Source: an uncultured Bacteroidales bacterium
GTDB taxonomy: Bacteria; Bacteroidota; Bacteroidia; Bacteroidales; Bacteroidaceae
DNA: 11,546 bases
Assembly: GCA_947367415.1 (NCBI GenBank)
Contig: CANBEE010000069.1
Coordinates: 1-11,546, forward strand
Direction of reading: 5' to 3'
This document shows positions 1-6,731 of the stretch, in pieces. Below the pieces are notes generated by a model. The model was not told the DNA's origin, ran no database searches, and saw only the letters and a list, made by a program, of their open reading frames with translations. The position numbers and the translations under genes are program-made. Each line of letters begins with the position of its first letter. Position 1 is the stretch's first letter.

Positions 1-838
1 CTGTCTCCATATGCGCCACAGCCGGTATCTTGTATCCGATGCTCATATGTGGCCTGCGGTAGTTGTAGAAATGGATGAATCTTCCGATTACGTTCCTTGC
101 GTGTTCCAGACCGTTGAAGGTCTTCATCGAGTAGACGGTTTCGGTCTTGATTATACCGTTGGCACGCTCTGCGATGGCGTTGTCCGTAGGGTTATAGTCC
201 TCGGTCATGCTGATCTTGATTTTATGTTCCTTGAGTGTTCCCACATAGTCGTCACAGCAGAACTGTACGCCACGGTCAGAGTGATGTATCAACCCTTCCA
301 AGGATACGCCACCAGCTTGTGATATGGCCTGTTCGAGCGCCTTTATGATAATGGCGGCACGCAGCGTGTCAGCCAGTTCCCATCCGACAATCATACGGGA
401 ATAGGCGTCAGTTATCAGATGCAGATAGCATACGTCTCCGTTGTTGAGCATGATGTAGGTGATGTCAGCCACCCACAACTGATTGGCCACCATAGGCTCA
501 AGGCCGTGTATGAGGTTCTTCCACTTGTGGTAGCGGTGGTTGGAGTTGGTCGTATGGCGCGGTTTGGGAGGAGGGAGCATCAGTCCATGACGGCGCAGGA
601 GAGCGAAGAAACTGTCCCTACCCATCATCTTGTCCCTGCCGTAGATGTCACACAGCATGAGCCACAGCTTGTAGCATCCGATGCGCGGATCCTCCTGACG
701 GATTTCGCGTACATTCTCCAGCAGGAGCCTTTCACGTTCGACTTCAGCTGCGATGTCAGCCCTGGACTGGAACCAGGCCTGACGGGTATGGCCAAACAGA
801 CGGCATGAGAGGGCGACCTTCAGGCCGCGGACCTCCAC
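1..838 (-). CDS. IS3-family transposase OrfB (DDE integrase domain), 3' end cut off
   Basis: Catalytic subunit of the IS3-type transposase, which cuts and joins the element's ends. From a GTG at 836-838 the frame is open for 279 codons to the window edge. The N-terminal part has the usual HTH-like region (SCRLFGHTRQAWF, residues 11-23). The rve integrase core follows with all three acidic residues: D125 in WVADITYI, D188 in HHSDRGVQF and E224 in NAIAERANG. The 35 residues between D188 and E224 are the DD(35)E spacing of the family. The closing motif FYNYRRPHMSIGYKIPA is visible, so probably only some 10-20 residues are missing. No ATG lies near the start; CTG or GTG directly after the orfA stop is likely used, perhaps by translational coupling. 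The start codon is the uncertain part. Confidence 0.88.
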   Translation of the reverse strand, partial: MEVRGLKVALSCRLFGHTRQAWFQSRADIAAEVERERLLLENVREIRQEDPRIGCYKLWLMLCDIYGRDKMMGRDSFFALLRRHGLMLPPPKPRHTTNSNHRYHKWKNLIHGLEPMVANQLWVADITYIMLNNGDVCYLHLITDAYSRMIVGWELADTLRAAIIIKALEQAISQAGGVSLEGLIHHSDRGVQFCCDDYVGTLKEHKIKISMTEDYNPTDNAIAERANGIIKTETVYSMKTFNGLEHARNVIGRFIHFYNYRRPHMSIGYKIPAVAHMET

Positions 839-841
839 CAG

Positions 842-1228
842 TTACGTCACTGTTTGGCCCCAGATTTTTTTTCTTATCGGGATGTTGACGTAGGACTCCG
901 CCTTGTCTATAAGAAGGTCGCGGGCCTCGGTTTCCAACTTGGAGAACGCCAAAGCCTTCTCCAGTTCCTTGATGTGCTTCTTCAACGCTGCGTTCTCTTC
1001 CTTGTAGCTCTCTTTGTCACGGTTTGCCATATCCTCTTCGATTGCTTCTGGACGCAAAGATAATAATTCAGGATGAGATTCGTACCTGCGAAGCCAACTA
1101 TTCAGGGTGCTATGGCTGAGCAAACCGTATTTGATCATACATTGACGTTTGCTCATCCCTGAATTGTAGTAATCACGAAAAATACAAAGACATTCTTCTT
1201 CACTGTAATGTTGCCATTTCTTAAGCAT
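842..1228 (-). CDS. IS3-family OrfA (HTH transposase subunit) with altered C-terminus
   Basis: This 128-residue protein has an N-terminal helix-turn-helix of the transposase orfA type. Residues about 5-50 include SEEECLCIFRDYYNSGMSKRQC and, further on, HSTLNSWLRRY. A Lys/Glu-rich coiled-coil stretch follows (about 72-105; EENAALKKHIKELEKAL), as expected of the leucine-zipper region of IS3 OrfA. It would bind the element's ends and regulate OrfB. The start ATG at 1226-1228 is the first in frame and lies 57 bases inside the predicted element end. The last seven residues (IWGQTVT) follow a run of eight As. One fewer A would give RKKSGAKQ-stop, the ending I expect for Bacteroidetes OrfA proteins, so the present ending probably reflects a one-base insertion or a slippage site. 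Confidence 0.85.
   Translation of the reverse strand: MLKKWQHYSEEECLCIFRDYYNSGMSKRQCMIKYGLLSHSTLNSWLRRYESHPELLSLRPEAIEEDMANRDKESYKEENAALKKHIKELEKALAFSKLETEARDLLIDKAESYVNIPIRKKIWGQTVT
865..872 (-). other. A8 homopolymer (slippage or indel site) at the end of orfA
   Basis: Eight consecutive As on the minus strand cover the end of AGA-AAA-AAA-ATC in orfA. In the frame as given, orfA stops at TAA (842-844). Removing one A would make it stop at TGA (847-849) after RKKSGAKQ. A-runs of this kind are the usual place for ribosomal frameshifting in IS3 elements and also a common site of sequencing or replication slippage. Confidence 0.6.
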
Positions 1229-1235
1229 ACTGCTT

Positions 1236-1284
1236 ACACATTTTTATTGTTAGTAAATGTGTCTACCTATAGCAGTATAAGACA
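1236..1284. repeat. Palindromic leader and putative terminal sequence of the IS
   Basis: Two inverted repeats lie between orfA and the presumed element end. The outer one, at 1260-1284, has arms TGTCT and AGACA around a TATA-rich centre. The inner one pairs ACACATTT (1236-1243) with AAATGTGT (1255-1262) over an 11-base spacer. The outer one may be part of the terminal inverted repeat bound by the transposase. The inner one could fold in the orfA leader RNA and limit incoming transcription or translation. Function is inferred from position only. Confidence 0.4.
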
Positions 1285-1312
1285 GTTTTACTCTTTGTGC
1301 TTCGTTATTAGC

Positions 1313-1349
1313 AAGAGACGCGCGAGGTGATTGCCTCGCGCGTCTCTTT
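1313..1349 (-). terminator. Strong hairpin terminator downstream of dcp
   Basis: A perfect 15-bp stem (1313-1327 with 1334-1348) closes a 6-base loop 22 bases after the dcp stop codon. The stem is GC-rich (core GACGCGCGAGG). The T-tract on the minus strand is short (TCTCTTGCTAAT); on the plus strand it reads TCTCTTTATT, so the hairpin may act both ways. It separates the peptidase operon from the insertion sequence. Confidence 0.8.
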
Positions 1350-1369
1350 ATTGATGGGTTCTATAGGAT

Positions 1370-3460
1370 TTAATCTATCAGTCCACGGTTACGGAGCAGT
1401 GCCTCGGGGTTGGGCTCTGCACCACGGAAACGCTTGTAGAGTGTCATGGGCTCTTCGCTGCCACCCATTTCGAGGATATTCTTGCGGAAGCTACGACCTG
1501 TAGCCTCGTCAAAGATACCCTTCTCCTTGAATGCCTCGAAGCCGTCGGCATCGAGCACCTCAGCCCACAGGTAGCTATAGTAACCTACGGCATAGCCACC
1601 GCTGAACACGTGGTTGAAGTAGGGACCGCGATAGCGGAACGCAATCTGCGGGATGAGACCGATCTTGTCGGCTACAGACTTCTCGAAAGCATTTGCCTCA
1701 AAGCCAGTATAGTCAGTAAGCATGTGATATTCCATATCGAGCAGGGCAGCACCTACGAGTTCCACAGTCTCGAAGCCAGAGTTGAATGATGAAGTGGCCT
1801 GCATCTTGGCGATGAGCTCATCGGTGATGGGTTCGCCGGTCTCGTAGTGGAGGGCATACATTTTCATTACCTCAGGCTCAATAGCCCAGTGTTCCATAAT
1901 CTGTGAGGGCAGCTCCACGAAGTCGCGGGCTACGCTGGTACCGCTCACCGAAGGATACTTGGTCTGTGTGAGGAATCCGTGGAGAGCATGACCAAGCTCG
2001 TGGAAGAGGGTGCGGGTCTCGTCGATGGTCAGGAGTGAGGGAGTGTCACCTGTGGGACGGGTGAAGTTGCCCACGTTGACAATCATCGGGCGCTGATTCT
2101 CACCGTCGATGTTTGATGCATCCACGATATTGTTCATCCAAGCACCGGCACGCTTGGTGGCGCGGGGGAAGTAGTCGGTGTAGAAGAGTGCGAGATGTGA
2201 GCCGTCGGCATCGAGTACCTCGAAGGTCTCCACTTCGGGATGGTACACATCCAATCCCTCAATAGGACGGAACTTCATGCCGAAGAGCTTCTCCGATACC
2301 ATGAAGGCACCCTTGCGCACGTTGTCGAGTGAGAAGTAGGGACGCAGCTCGCTCTCGCTGAGCGCATACTTAGCTTCGCGCAGCTTCTCGGTATAGTACC
2401 ACCAGTCCCAAGCCTCAAGCTTCTCGCCCTTACCCTCGGCATCCATCATCTTCTGCAGCTCGGCAGCCTCGGCCTTAGCCTTGGGCAGTGCGGCATTCCA
2501 GATAGTCATAAGGAGGTTATAGGCAGCCTCGGGAGTCTTGGCCATCTTGTCCTCGAGCTGATACTGAGCAAAAGTTTCGTAGCCAAAGAGCTGAGCCTTC
2601 TGCTGACGCAGCTTGAGGATGCGGGCGATGACAGCTTTGTTGTCATTCTCGTTGTTGTTGTCGCCACGGTTGATGTAGCCGAGGTACATCTGCTTGCGCA
2701 ATTCACGGTTGTCGGCATACTGCAGGAAGGGAATCCAGCTGGGTTTGTGCAGGGTGAAGAGCCATCCCTCCTTGCCGGCTGCCTGAGCGGCTTCGCGAGC
2801 AGCGTTGATGGAGCTTTGGGGCAGACCAGCGAGGTCCTTCTCATCGGTGATGACGAGCTCGAAGGCGTTGGTCTCGGCCAAGGCATTCTCGCCAAACTCA
2901 ATGCTGGCCAGTGAGAGCTGCTTGTCGATTTCCATGAGCTGTGCCTTCTTCTCGGCATCGAGCAGGGCACCACCCTTCACAAACATACGGTAGTACTTGT
3001 CGAGCACCATCTCCTGCTCACGAGTGAGGCCCAGTGAAGCCTTGGTGTCGTAGAGCGCCTTCACACGGGCAAAGAGCGCCTCGTTCATCGTCATATAGGC
3101 GCTGTGCTCGGTGAGGATGGGCGACAGCTTCTTCTCTGTCTCGCGCATTACATCATCGGCATCGGTCTCGTTGAGGTTGTAGAATACACCGCTCACCTTG
3201 GCCAGCTTCTTACCACTGCGCTCAAGTGCAGCGATGGTGTTGTCAAAGGTGGGAGCCTCTGTTTGGGCTACGATAGCGTCGATCTCGGCACGCTGCTCGG
3301 CAAGGCCCTCCATGAAGGCAGCTTCGTAGTCGGTCGATTGATACTTGGCAAACTCGGGAGCGCCAAAGGGCAGTGCCGAATCGGCCAGCACGGGATTGTC
3401 GTGCTTTGCATTACATGCAGTCAAGGCAACTATGGCCATAGCAATTAATGTTTTTTTCAT
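1370..3460 (-). CDS. dcp: M3-family peptidyl-dipeptidase Dcp, predicted lipoprotein
   Basis: Zinc metallopeptidase that releases C-terminal dipeptides from oligopeptides. The protein has 696 residues, close to the roughly 680 of E. coli Dcp. The zinc site is explicit: HELGH with H487, E488 and H491, and the third ligand E516 in FVELPSQ, 29 residues after H487 as in E. coli Dcp. The substrate-loop region YRGPYFNHVFSGGYAVGYY and YLWAEVLDADGF near the C-terminus match the Dcp subgroup rather than oligopeptidase F. The N-terminus (MKKTLIAMAIVALTAC) is a lipoprotein signal with lipobox LTAC and Cys16, so the enzyme is probably anchored facing the periplasm, unlike the soluble E. coli enzyme. It starts 45 bases after the pepD stop with no terminator between, so the two are probably cotranscribed and supply a peptide-degrading pair. 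Confidence 0.95.
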   Translation of the reverse strand: MKKTLIAMAIVALTACNAKHDNPVLADSALPFGAPEFAKYQSTDYEAAFMEGLAEQRAEIDAIVAQTEAPTFDNTIAALERSGKKLAKVSGVFYNLNETDADDVMRETEKKLSPILTEHSAYMTMNEALFARVKALYDTKASLGLTREQEMVLDKYYRMFVKGGALLDAEKKAQLMEIDKQLSLASIEFGENALAETNAFELVITDEKDLAGLPQSSINAAREAAQAAGKEGWLFTLHKPSWIPFLQYADNRELRKQMYLGYINRGDNNNENDNKAVIARILKLRQQKAQLFGYETFAQYQLEDKMAKTPEAAYNLLMTIWNAALPKAKAEAAELQKMMDAEGKGEKLEAWDWWYYTEKLREAKYALSESELRPYFSLDNVRKGAFMVSEKLFGMKFRPIEGLDVYHPEVETFEVLDADGSHLALFYTDYFPRATKRAGAWMNNIVDASNIDGENQRPMIVNVGNFTRPTGDTPSLLTIDETRTLFHELGHALHGFLTQTKYPSVSGTSVARDFVELPSQIMEHWAIEPEVMKMYALHYETGEPITDELIAKMQATSSFNSGFETVELVGAALLDMEYHMLTDYTGFEANAFEKSVADKIGLIPQIAFRYRGPYFNHVFSGGYAVGYYSYLWAEVLDADGFEAFKEKGIFDEATGRSFRKNILEMGGSEEPMTLYKRFRGAEPNPEALLRNRGLID

Positions 3461-3505
3461 TGTTTGGTTATTATTAATACTACTTCTATTTAAGATAGGG
3501 AGTTT

Positions 3506-4969
3506 TTACTTCACCGGAGCAGCCTCTATGACAGCTACCAGGTGTTGCCACCAAAGGGCAACAGTAGGAATGAGCAGGCGCTCGTCGGGTGAGTGGACGC
3601 CACGCATTGTGGGGCCGAAGGATATCATATCCAAGTGTGGGTACTTCTCCAGGAAGAGGCCGCACTCAAGACCGGCATGGATGGCTTTCACTTTGGGCTC
3701 CTTATCGAAGAGTTGCTTGTAGGTAGAAATAGCTATCTGCAGAATCTCAGACTTGGCATTGGGCTTCCAACCAGGATAGCCTTCGCCCACTTCAACCTCA
3801 GCACCAGCCAACTCAAATACGGCACGTACACTATCGGCCACATCCTTCTTGCCCGAAGCTGCTGAACTACGCTGCGAAAGTACTATCTTCACCTCACCTT
3901 CGGCCATACGCACAGAGGCAAGGTTGCTTGATGTCTCTACCAATCCGGGGACATCGTTGCTCATGGCAAACACGCCATTGAATACTCCATGGAGGGCACG
4001 CAGAAGACGAAGCATGGTATCCTTATCCATGGCAGTAGAGGTGACATCTGTTGACTCCATGGTGAACTGCGCCTTGGTCTCGATGGCCGCATACTCGGCC
4101 TCTACCTCTGAAGCAAACACATTGAAGTCTACACGCACGCTTTCCTTATCCTTCATGGGCACAGCACATAGGGCGCAGGCTTCGCGAGGAATGGCGTTAT
4201 GCTTGTTGCCTCCCTCGATATAGGTAAGGTAGAGGTCGTACTTCTCTGCTGTAGCAAGCAAGAAGCGGTTAAGCACTTTGTTGGCATTGGCGTGTCCTTT
4301 GTTGATATCATCGCCACTGTGCCCACCGAGAAGGTTGTTAACAATTACCTTGAAATGGAAGTAACCCTCAGGCACACTCACTTCGCTATATTTAAATGTA
4401 GCATCGGTACGTACACCACCAGCACAGCCAATGAAAATTTCTCCCTCATCCTCGGAGTCGAGGTTGAGCAGGATGTCGCCATTCATAAAACCACCCTGCA
4501 TGGCATTGGCACCAGTAAGACCAGTTTCCTCGTCTACTGTAAATACACATTCGATAGGTCCGTGCTTGATAGTGTCATCAGTAAGTACAGCCAAAGCTGC
4601 AGCCACACCGATGCCATTATCAGCGCCAAGTGTAGTACCCTCTGCTTTGAGCCATTCACCATCAACAACGAGATGGATGGGGTCGGCAAGGAAATCATGG
4701 TTCACTCCCTTGTTGCTTTCACATACCATATCCATGTGAGACTGCAGGATAATGGTCTTGCGATTCTCCATACCGGGAGTAGCTGGTTTACTGATAACGA
4801 CGTTGCCGGCTTCATCGACCTTGGTGATCAATCCGCGAGACTCGCCGAAAGCCTTCAGGTATGCGGTCATCTTTTCCTCATGCTTTGAGGGACGAGGTAT
4901 ACCGCAAATTTCTTCAAAATAGCCGAACAGGGCTGCTGGTTTCAAGTTTTCTGTCTTCATTTTCATCAT
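3506..4969 (-). CDS. pepD: Aminoacyl-histidine dipeptidase (M20 family, PepD)
   Basis: Two-zinc dipeptidase that hydrolyses X-His and related dipeptides (carnosinase type) in the cytoplasm; no signal peptide is seen. At 487 residues it matches the usual PepD length of about 485. The metal-site residues fall where the family has them: H78 and D80 in QSHMDMV, D117 in LGADNGIG, the catalytic/ligand pair E147-E148 in DEETGL, D171 in NLDSEDEGE, and H459 in MRGVHSPDE. Relative to the characterised Vibrio enzyme the numbering is offset by two throughout. The start is ambiguous: ATG codons occur at positions 1, 2 and 4 (MMKMKT), and any would give a normal N-terminus. A promoter-like pair lies just upstream, and dcp follows in the same direction. 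Confidence 0.95.
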   Translation of the reverse strand: MMKMKTENLKPAALFGYFEEICGIPRPSKHEEKMTAYLKAFGESRGLITKVDEAGNVVISKPATPGMENRKTIILQSHMDMVCESNKGVNHDFLADPIHLVVDGEWLKAEGTTLGADNGIGVAAALAVLTDDTIKHGPIECVFTVDEETGLTGANAMQGGFMNGDILLNLDSEDEGEIFIGCAGGVRTDATFKYSEVSVPEGYFHFKVIVNNLLGGHSGDDINKGHANANKVLNRFLLATAEKYDLYLTYIEGGNKHNAIPREACALCAVPMKDKESVRVDFNVFASEVEAEYAAIETKAQFTMESTDVTSTAMDKDTMLRLLRALHGVFNGVFAMSNDVPGLVETSSNLASVRMAEGEVKIVLSQRSSAASGKKDVADSVRAVFELAGAEVEVGEGYPGWKPNAKSEILQIAISTYKQLFDKEPKVKAIHAGLECGLFLEKYPHLDMISFGPTMRGVHSPDERLLIPTVALWWQHLVAVIEAAPVK

Positions 4970-4992
4970 ATTACTTTAGTTTATACACATTG

Positions 4993-5023
4993 AAAAGATA
5001 AATATTACCTTCAAAGCGACAAA
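4993..5023 (-). promoter_or_regulatory. Predicted primary-sigma promoter for pepD-dcp
   Basis: On the minus strand, TTTG (5020-5023) is followed after exactly 19 bases by TATCTTTT (4993-5000). This is the Bacteroidetes TTTG/TAnnTTTG arrangement with one mismatch in the last base. Transcription would begin about 15-20 bases before the pepD start codon, giving a short leader. Prediction rests on motif and position only. Confidence 0.55.
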
Positions 5024-5065
5024 TCGTTAAGATACGTTGCACTCGCTGAAAAACATCAAACTATA

Positions 5066-5096
5066 TTTGTGTTTTGCTCGTTTTGTTGTATCTTTG
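5066..5096 (+). promoter_or_regulatory. Predicted primary-sigma promoter for the 5147-5991 gene pair
   Basis: TTTG at 5066-5069, a 19-base spacer, then TATCTTTG at 5089-5096 is an exact match to the Bacteroidetes consensus. The start site would fall near 5101-5104, leaving a leader of about 45 bases. It is divergent from the pepD promoter, with -33 boxes about 43 bases apart. Confidence 0.75.
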
Positions 5097-5146
5097 CATT
5101 CGCTTTTGAAGAGAGGTAAAAATCTTCGCAGCGCAAAAATAAGAAA

Positions 5147-5377
5147 ATGGTACGTTTATTCCTAATTTCTCTGCTAATAATTGCAGTTTGCATGGTGTTA
5201 ATGTCTGTTACTATTCTGTTTAAGAAAGGAGGGCGTTTTCCTAATACCCATGTCTGCGGCAACAAACACTTACGTGAGCGAGGAATCACCAGCGCACAGA
5301 CTCAAGACAAACAGGCACAGCGCGAAAACAAAATGGCAGTGAAGGAAAGCAGACGTTACGCTTCAGACAATGAATGA
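5147..5377 (+). CDS. Small single-span membrane protein, function unknown
   Basis: A 76-residue protein with one hydrophobic helix at about residues 4-25 (LFLISLLIIAVCMVLMSVTI), followed by a basic patch (FKKGGRF) and a hydrophilic tail rich in Lys, Arg and Gln. The positive-inside rule puts the tail in the cytoplasm. The segment FPNTHVCGNKHLRERGI looks like a conserved motif of short Bacteroidales membrane proteins I have a sense of, but I cannot name a family. The gene has an exact consensus promoter upstream and lies 20 bases before the OmpH-like gene, so the two are probably one operon. The promoter and this arrangement support it as a real gene. Confidence 0.7.
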   Translation: MVRLFLISLLIIAVCMVLMSVTILFKKGGRFPNTHVCGNKHLRERGITSAQTQDKQAQRENKMAVKESRRYASDNE

Positions 5378-5397
5378 CTAAATAATAGATACAAACA

Positions 5398-5991
5398 ATG
5401 AAAAAAATTATCGCAACTGCACTCTGTGCATCAGCTTTTGTGCTGACATTCACTCAATGCGCAAACACGCCCCAACAAGCAACAACCGTAGAGTCTCACG
5501 CTGCATGCGACAGCACTCCTGCATTAAAGATTGCTTATGTAGACATTGACACTCTTCTCACGAGCTATAAATTGTGGATACAACTTAACGAGGAGATGAT
5601 ACGTAAAGAAGAAAACGTTCGTGCCACACTCAACGAGAAGGCCAAGAGCCTGCAATCTGACTTTGAAGAGTTTGAGCGTAAGCTTAACAATAATGCATTT
5701 GCCACTCGCGAGAGAGCCGAGTCTGAGCAGAACCGCATCTTGAAGAAGCGTCAAGATCTGGAAGATTTGCAGGAGCGCCTGAGCAATGAGCTCGCAATTG
5801 AGAACAACAAGAACAATGTAATCTTCCGCGACTCAATCAATACATATATCAAGGCCTACAATAAAGTAAAGGGATACAATGTCATCCTTAGTCGTATTGG
5901 AGACAATATCCTTTATATCGACACCGACATGAATATCACCCATGAAATCATCGAAGGGTTAAATGCTCGATATGATGCTAGCAAGAAATAA
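5398..5991 (+). CDS. OmpH/Skp-family periplasmic protein, probable lipoprotein
   Basis: A 197-residue protein of the OmpH (Skp-like) family, whose members chaperone outer-membrane proteins through the periplasm. The N-terminus (MKKIIATALCASAFVLTFTQ) is a signal sequence ending at Cys21. The lipobox is atypical, with Gln just before the Cys, so lipidation is likely but not certain. After a low-complexity linker, KIAYVDIDTLLTSY (about 44-57) is the first strand and typical entry motif of the family. Residues about 60-140 form a long charged coiled-coil hairpin (EEMIRKEENVRATLNEKAKS and onward), corresponding to the Skp tentacles. A closing region, YNVILSRIGDNILYIDTDMNIT, completes the fold. Many Bacteroidales encode several such proteins; this copy is outside the usual bamA cluster as far as the window shows. 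Confidence 0.9.
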   Translation: MKKIIATALCASAFVLTFTQCANTPQQATTVESHAACDSTPALKIAYVDIDTLLTSYKLWIQLNEEMIRKEENVRATLNEKAKSLQSDFEEFERKLNNNAFATRERAESEQNRILKKRQDLEDLQERLSNELAIENNKNNVIFRDSINTYIKAYNKVKGYNVILSRIGDNILYIDTDMNITHEIIEGLNARYDASKK

Positions 5992-6050
5992 AGAAAGATA
6001 GAAACACCAATATCCAATTTTTTAGCTAAAACACTTAAACACATTTATCC

Positions 6051-6096
6051 AATAATGGGCAGCTTCACGTCAGTTGAGCTGCCCATTATTATTTTA
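6051..6096 (+). terminator. Intrinsic terminator between convergent genes
   Basis: A perfect 14-bp stem pairs 6051-6064 (AATAATGGGCAGCT) with 6077-6090 over a 12-base loop. The T-rich tail ATTATTATTTTAC follows on the plus strand. It lies 59 bases after the OmpH-like gene and 24 bases past the yigZ stop on the other strand, so it can serve both converging transcripts. Confidence 0.85.
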
Positions 6097-6119
6097 CATT
6101 CCCACAGAGATTCTTCAGT

Positions 6120-6728
6120 CTACTCCTCCCCTATTCTGATGCGTCCCGTCTCCAGCGCCAGCTGCTCATAGCGTTCGCGCAGGCGAGGCATGCGCGAAGC
6201 ACGTATCGACAGGCGTATGCGGCAATCCATCTGGAAGTCCTGCTCCACCACCGTGGGTCCCTCCTCCTTGACGATGCGCATCACCTCGTTCATCATCGGG
6301 TACTCGAACATCACGTCCAGTGTCAAGTCCACCGTCTTCTCGATGACCTCAGCCACGTCTAGCGCTTCGGCCGCTGCTGCCTTATAAGCCACGATGAGTC
6401 CGCCCGTACCCAGCTTGATGCCGCCGAAGTAGCGCACCACCACCACGAGGATGTCCGTCAGCTCGCGGCTGTTGATAGCCCCCAGGATGGGGCGCCCCGC
6501 CGTGCCCGACGGCTCACCGTTGTCGTTGGCGCGGAAGTTCGTCCGCTCGTGCCCCAGCATATAGGCATAGCACACATGCCGCGCATCGAAGTACCTCTTC
6601 TGGCACTCGGCAAGGTGCTCCTTGATCTGCTCCAGCGTAGTCACGGGGAAAGCCATAGCGATAAACTTGCTACGCTTTTCGGTAAACACGCCCTCGCACG
6701 GCGCTACTATCGTCTTGTACGTATCCAT
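6120..6728 (-). CDS. yigZ: YigZ/IMPACT-family protein (UPF0029)
   Basis: A 202-residue protein with the YigZ/IMPACT N-terminal domain and the usual bacterial length (E. coli YigZ is about 205). Diagnostic stretches are KRSKFIA (19-25), DARHVCYAY, NDNGEPSGTAGRPIL, and VVVRYFGGIKLGTGGL followed by AYKAAAAEAL. The C-terminal part, about 130-200, is the ferredoxin-like YigZ C-terminal domain. The eukaryotic relative IMPACT regulates the GCN2 kinase; the bacterial role is not settled, and a link to translation or nucleic acid binding is only suggested. The start ATG lies 3 bases after the sensor-kinase stop, so it is probably cotranscribed with the two-component genes. Whether that reflects a functional link is unknown. 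Confidence 0.93.
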   Translation of the reverse strand: MDTYKTIVAPCEGVFTEKRSKFIAMAFPVTTLEQIKEHLAECQKRYFDARHVCYAYMLGHERTNFRANDNGEPSGTAGRPILGAINSRELTDILVVVVRYFGGIKLGTGGLIVAYKAAAAEALDVAEVIEKTVDLTLDVMFEYPMMNEVMRIVKEEGPTVVEQDFQMDCRIRLSIRASRMPRLRERYEQLALETGRIRIGEE

Positions 6729-6731
6729 CGC

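Larger units (their letters stand above)
1..1284 (-). mobile_element. IS3-family insertion sequence, truncated by window edge
   Basis: The minus strand carries the two-gene layout of IS3-family elements: a small HTH-bearing orfA followed by a DDE integrase-type orfB. The candidate upstream terminus is 1284, because the minus strand there begins TGTCTTATACTG; IS3-family ends normally start with TG and finish with CA. The other end lies beyond base 1, probably within about 100 bases since orfB is almost complete. Terminal inverted repeats and target duplication therefore cannot be checked here. The element sits downstream of the dcp terminator, so its insertion need not have broken a gene. The family call is firm; the exact right boundary is a guess from the TG rule. 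Confidence 0.85.

Noticed and set aside
11..808. Plus-strand open frames within the insertion sequence
   Set aside because: They are antisense to orfB, which has the complete DDE triad and family motifs.
4199..4888. 229-codon open frame opposite pepD
   Set aside because: pepD has all its metal ligands on the minus strand; the antisense frame has no recognisable motif or promoter.
5056..5289. 77-codon minus-strand frame across the divergent promoter region
   Set aside because: It overlaps the exact consensus promoter and the 5147 gene and shows no signal or domain.
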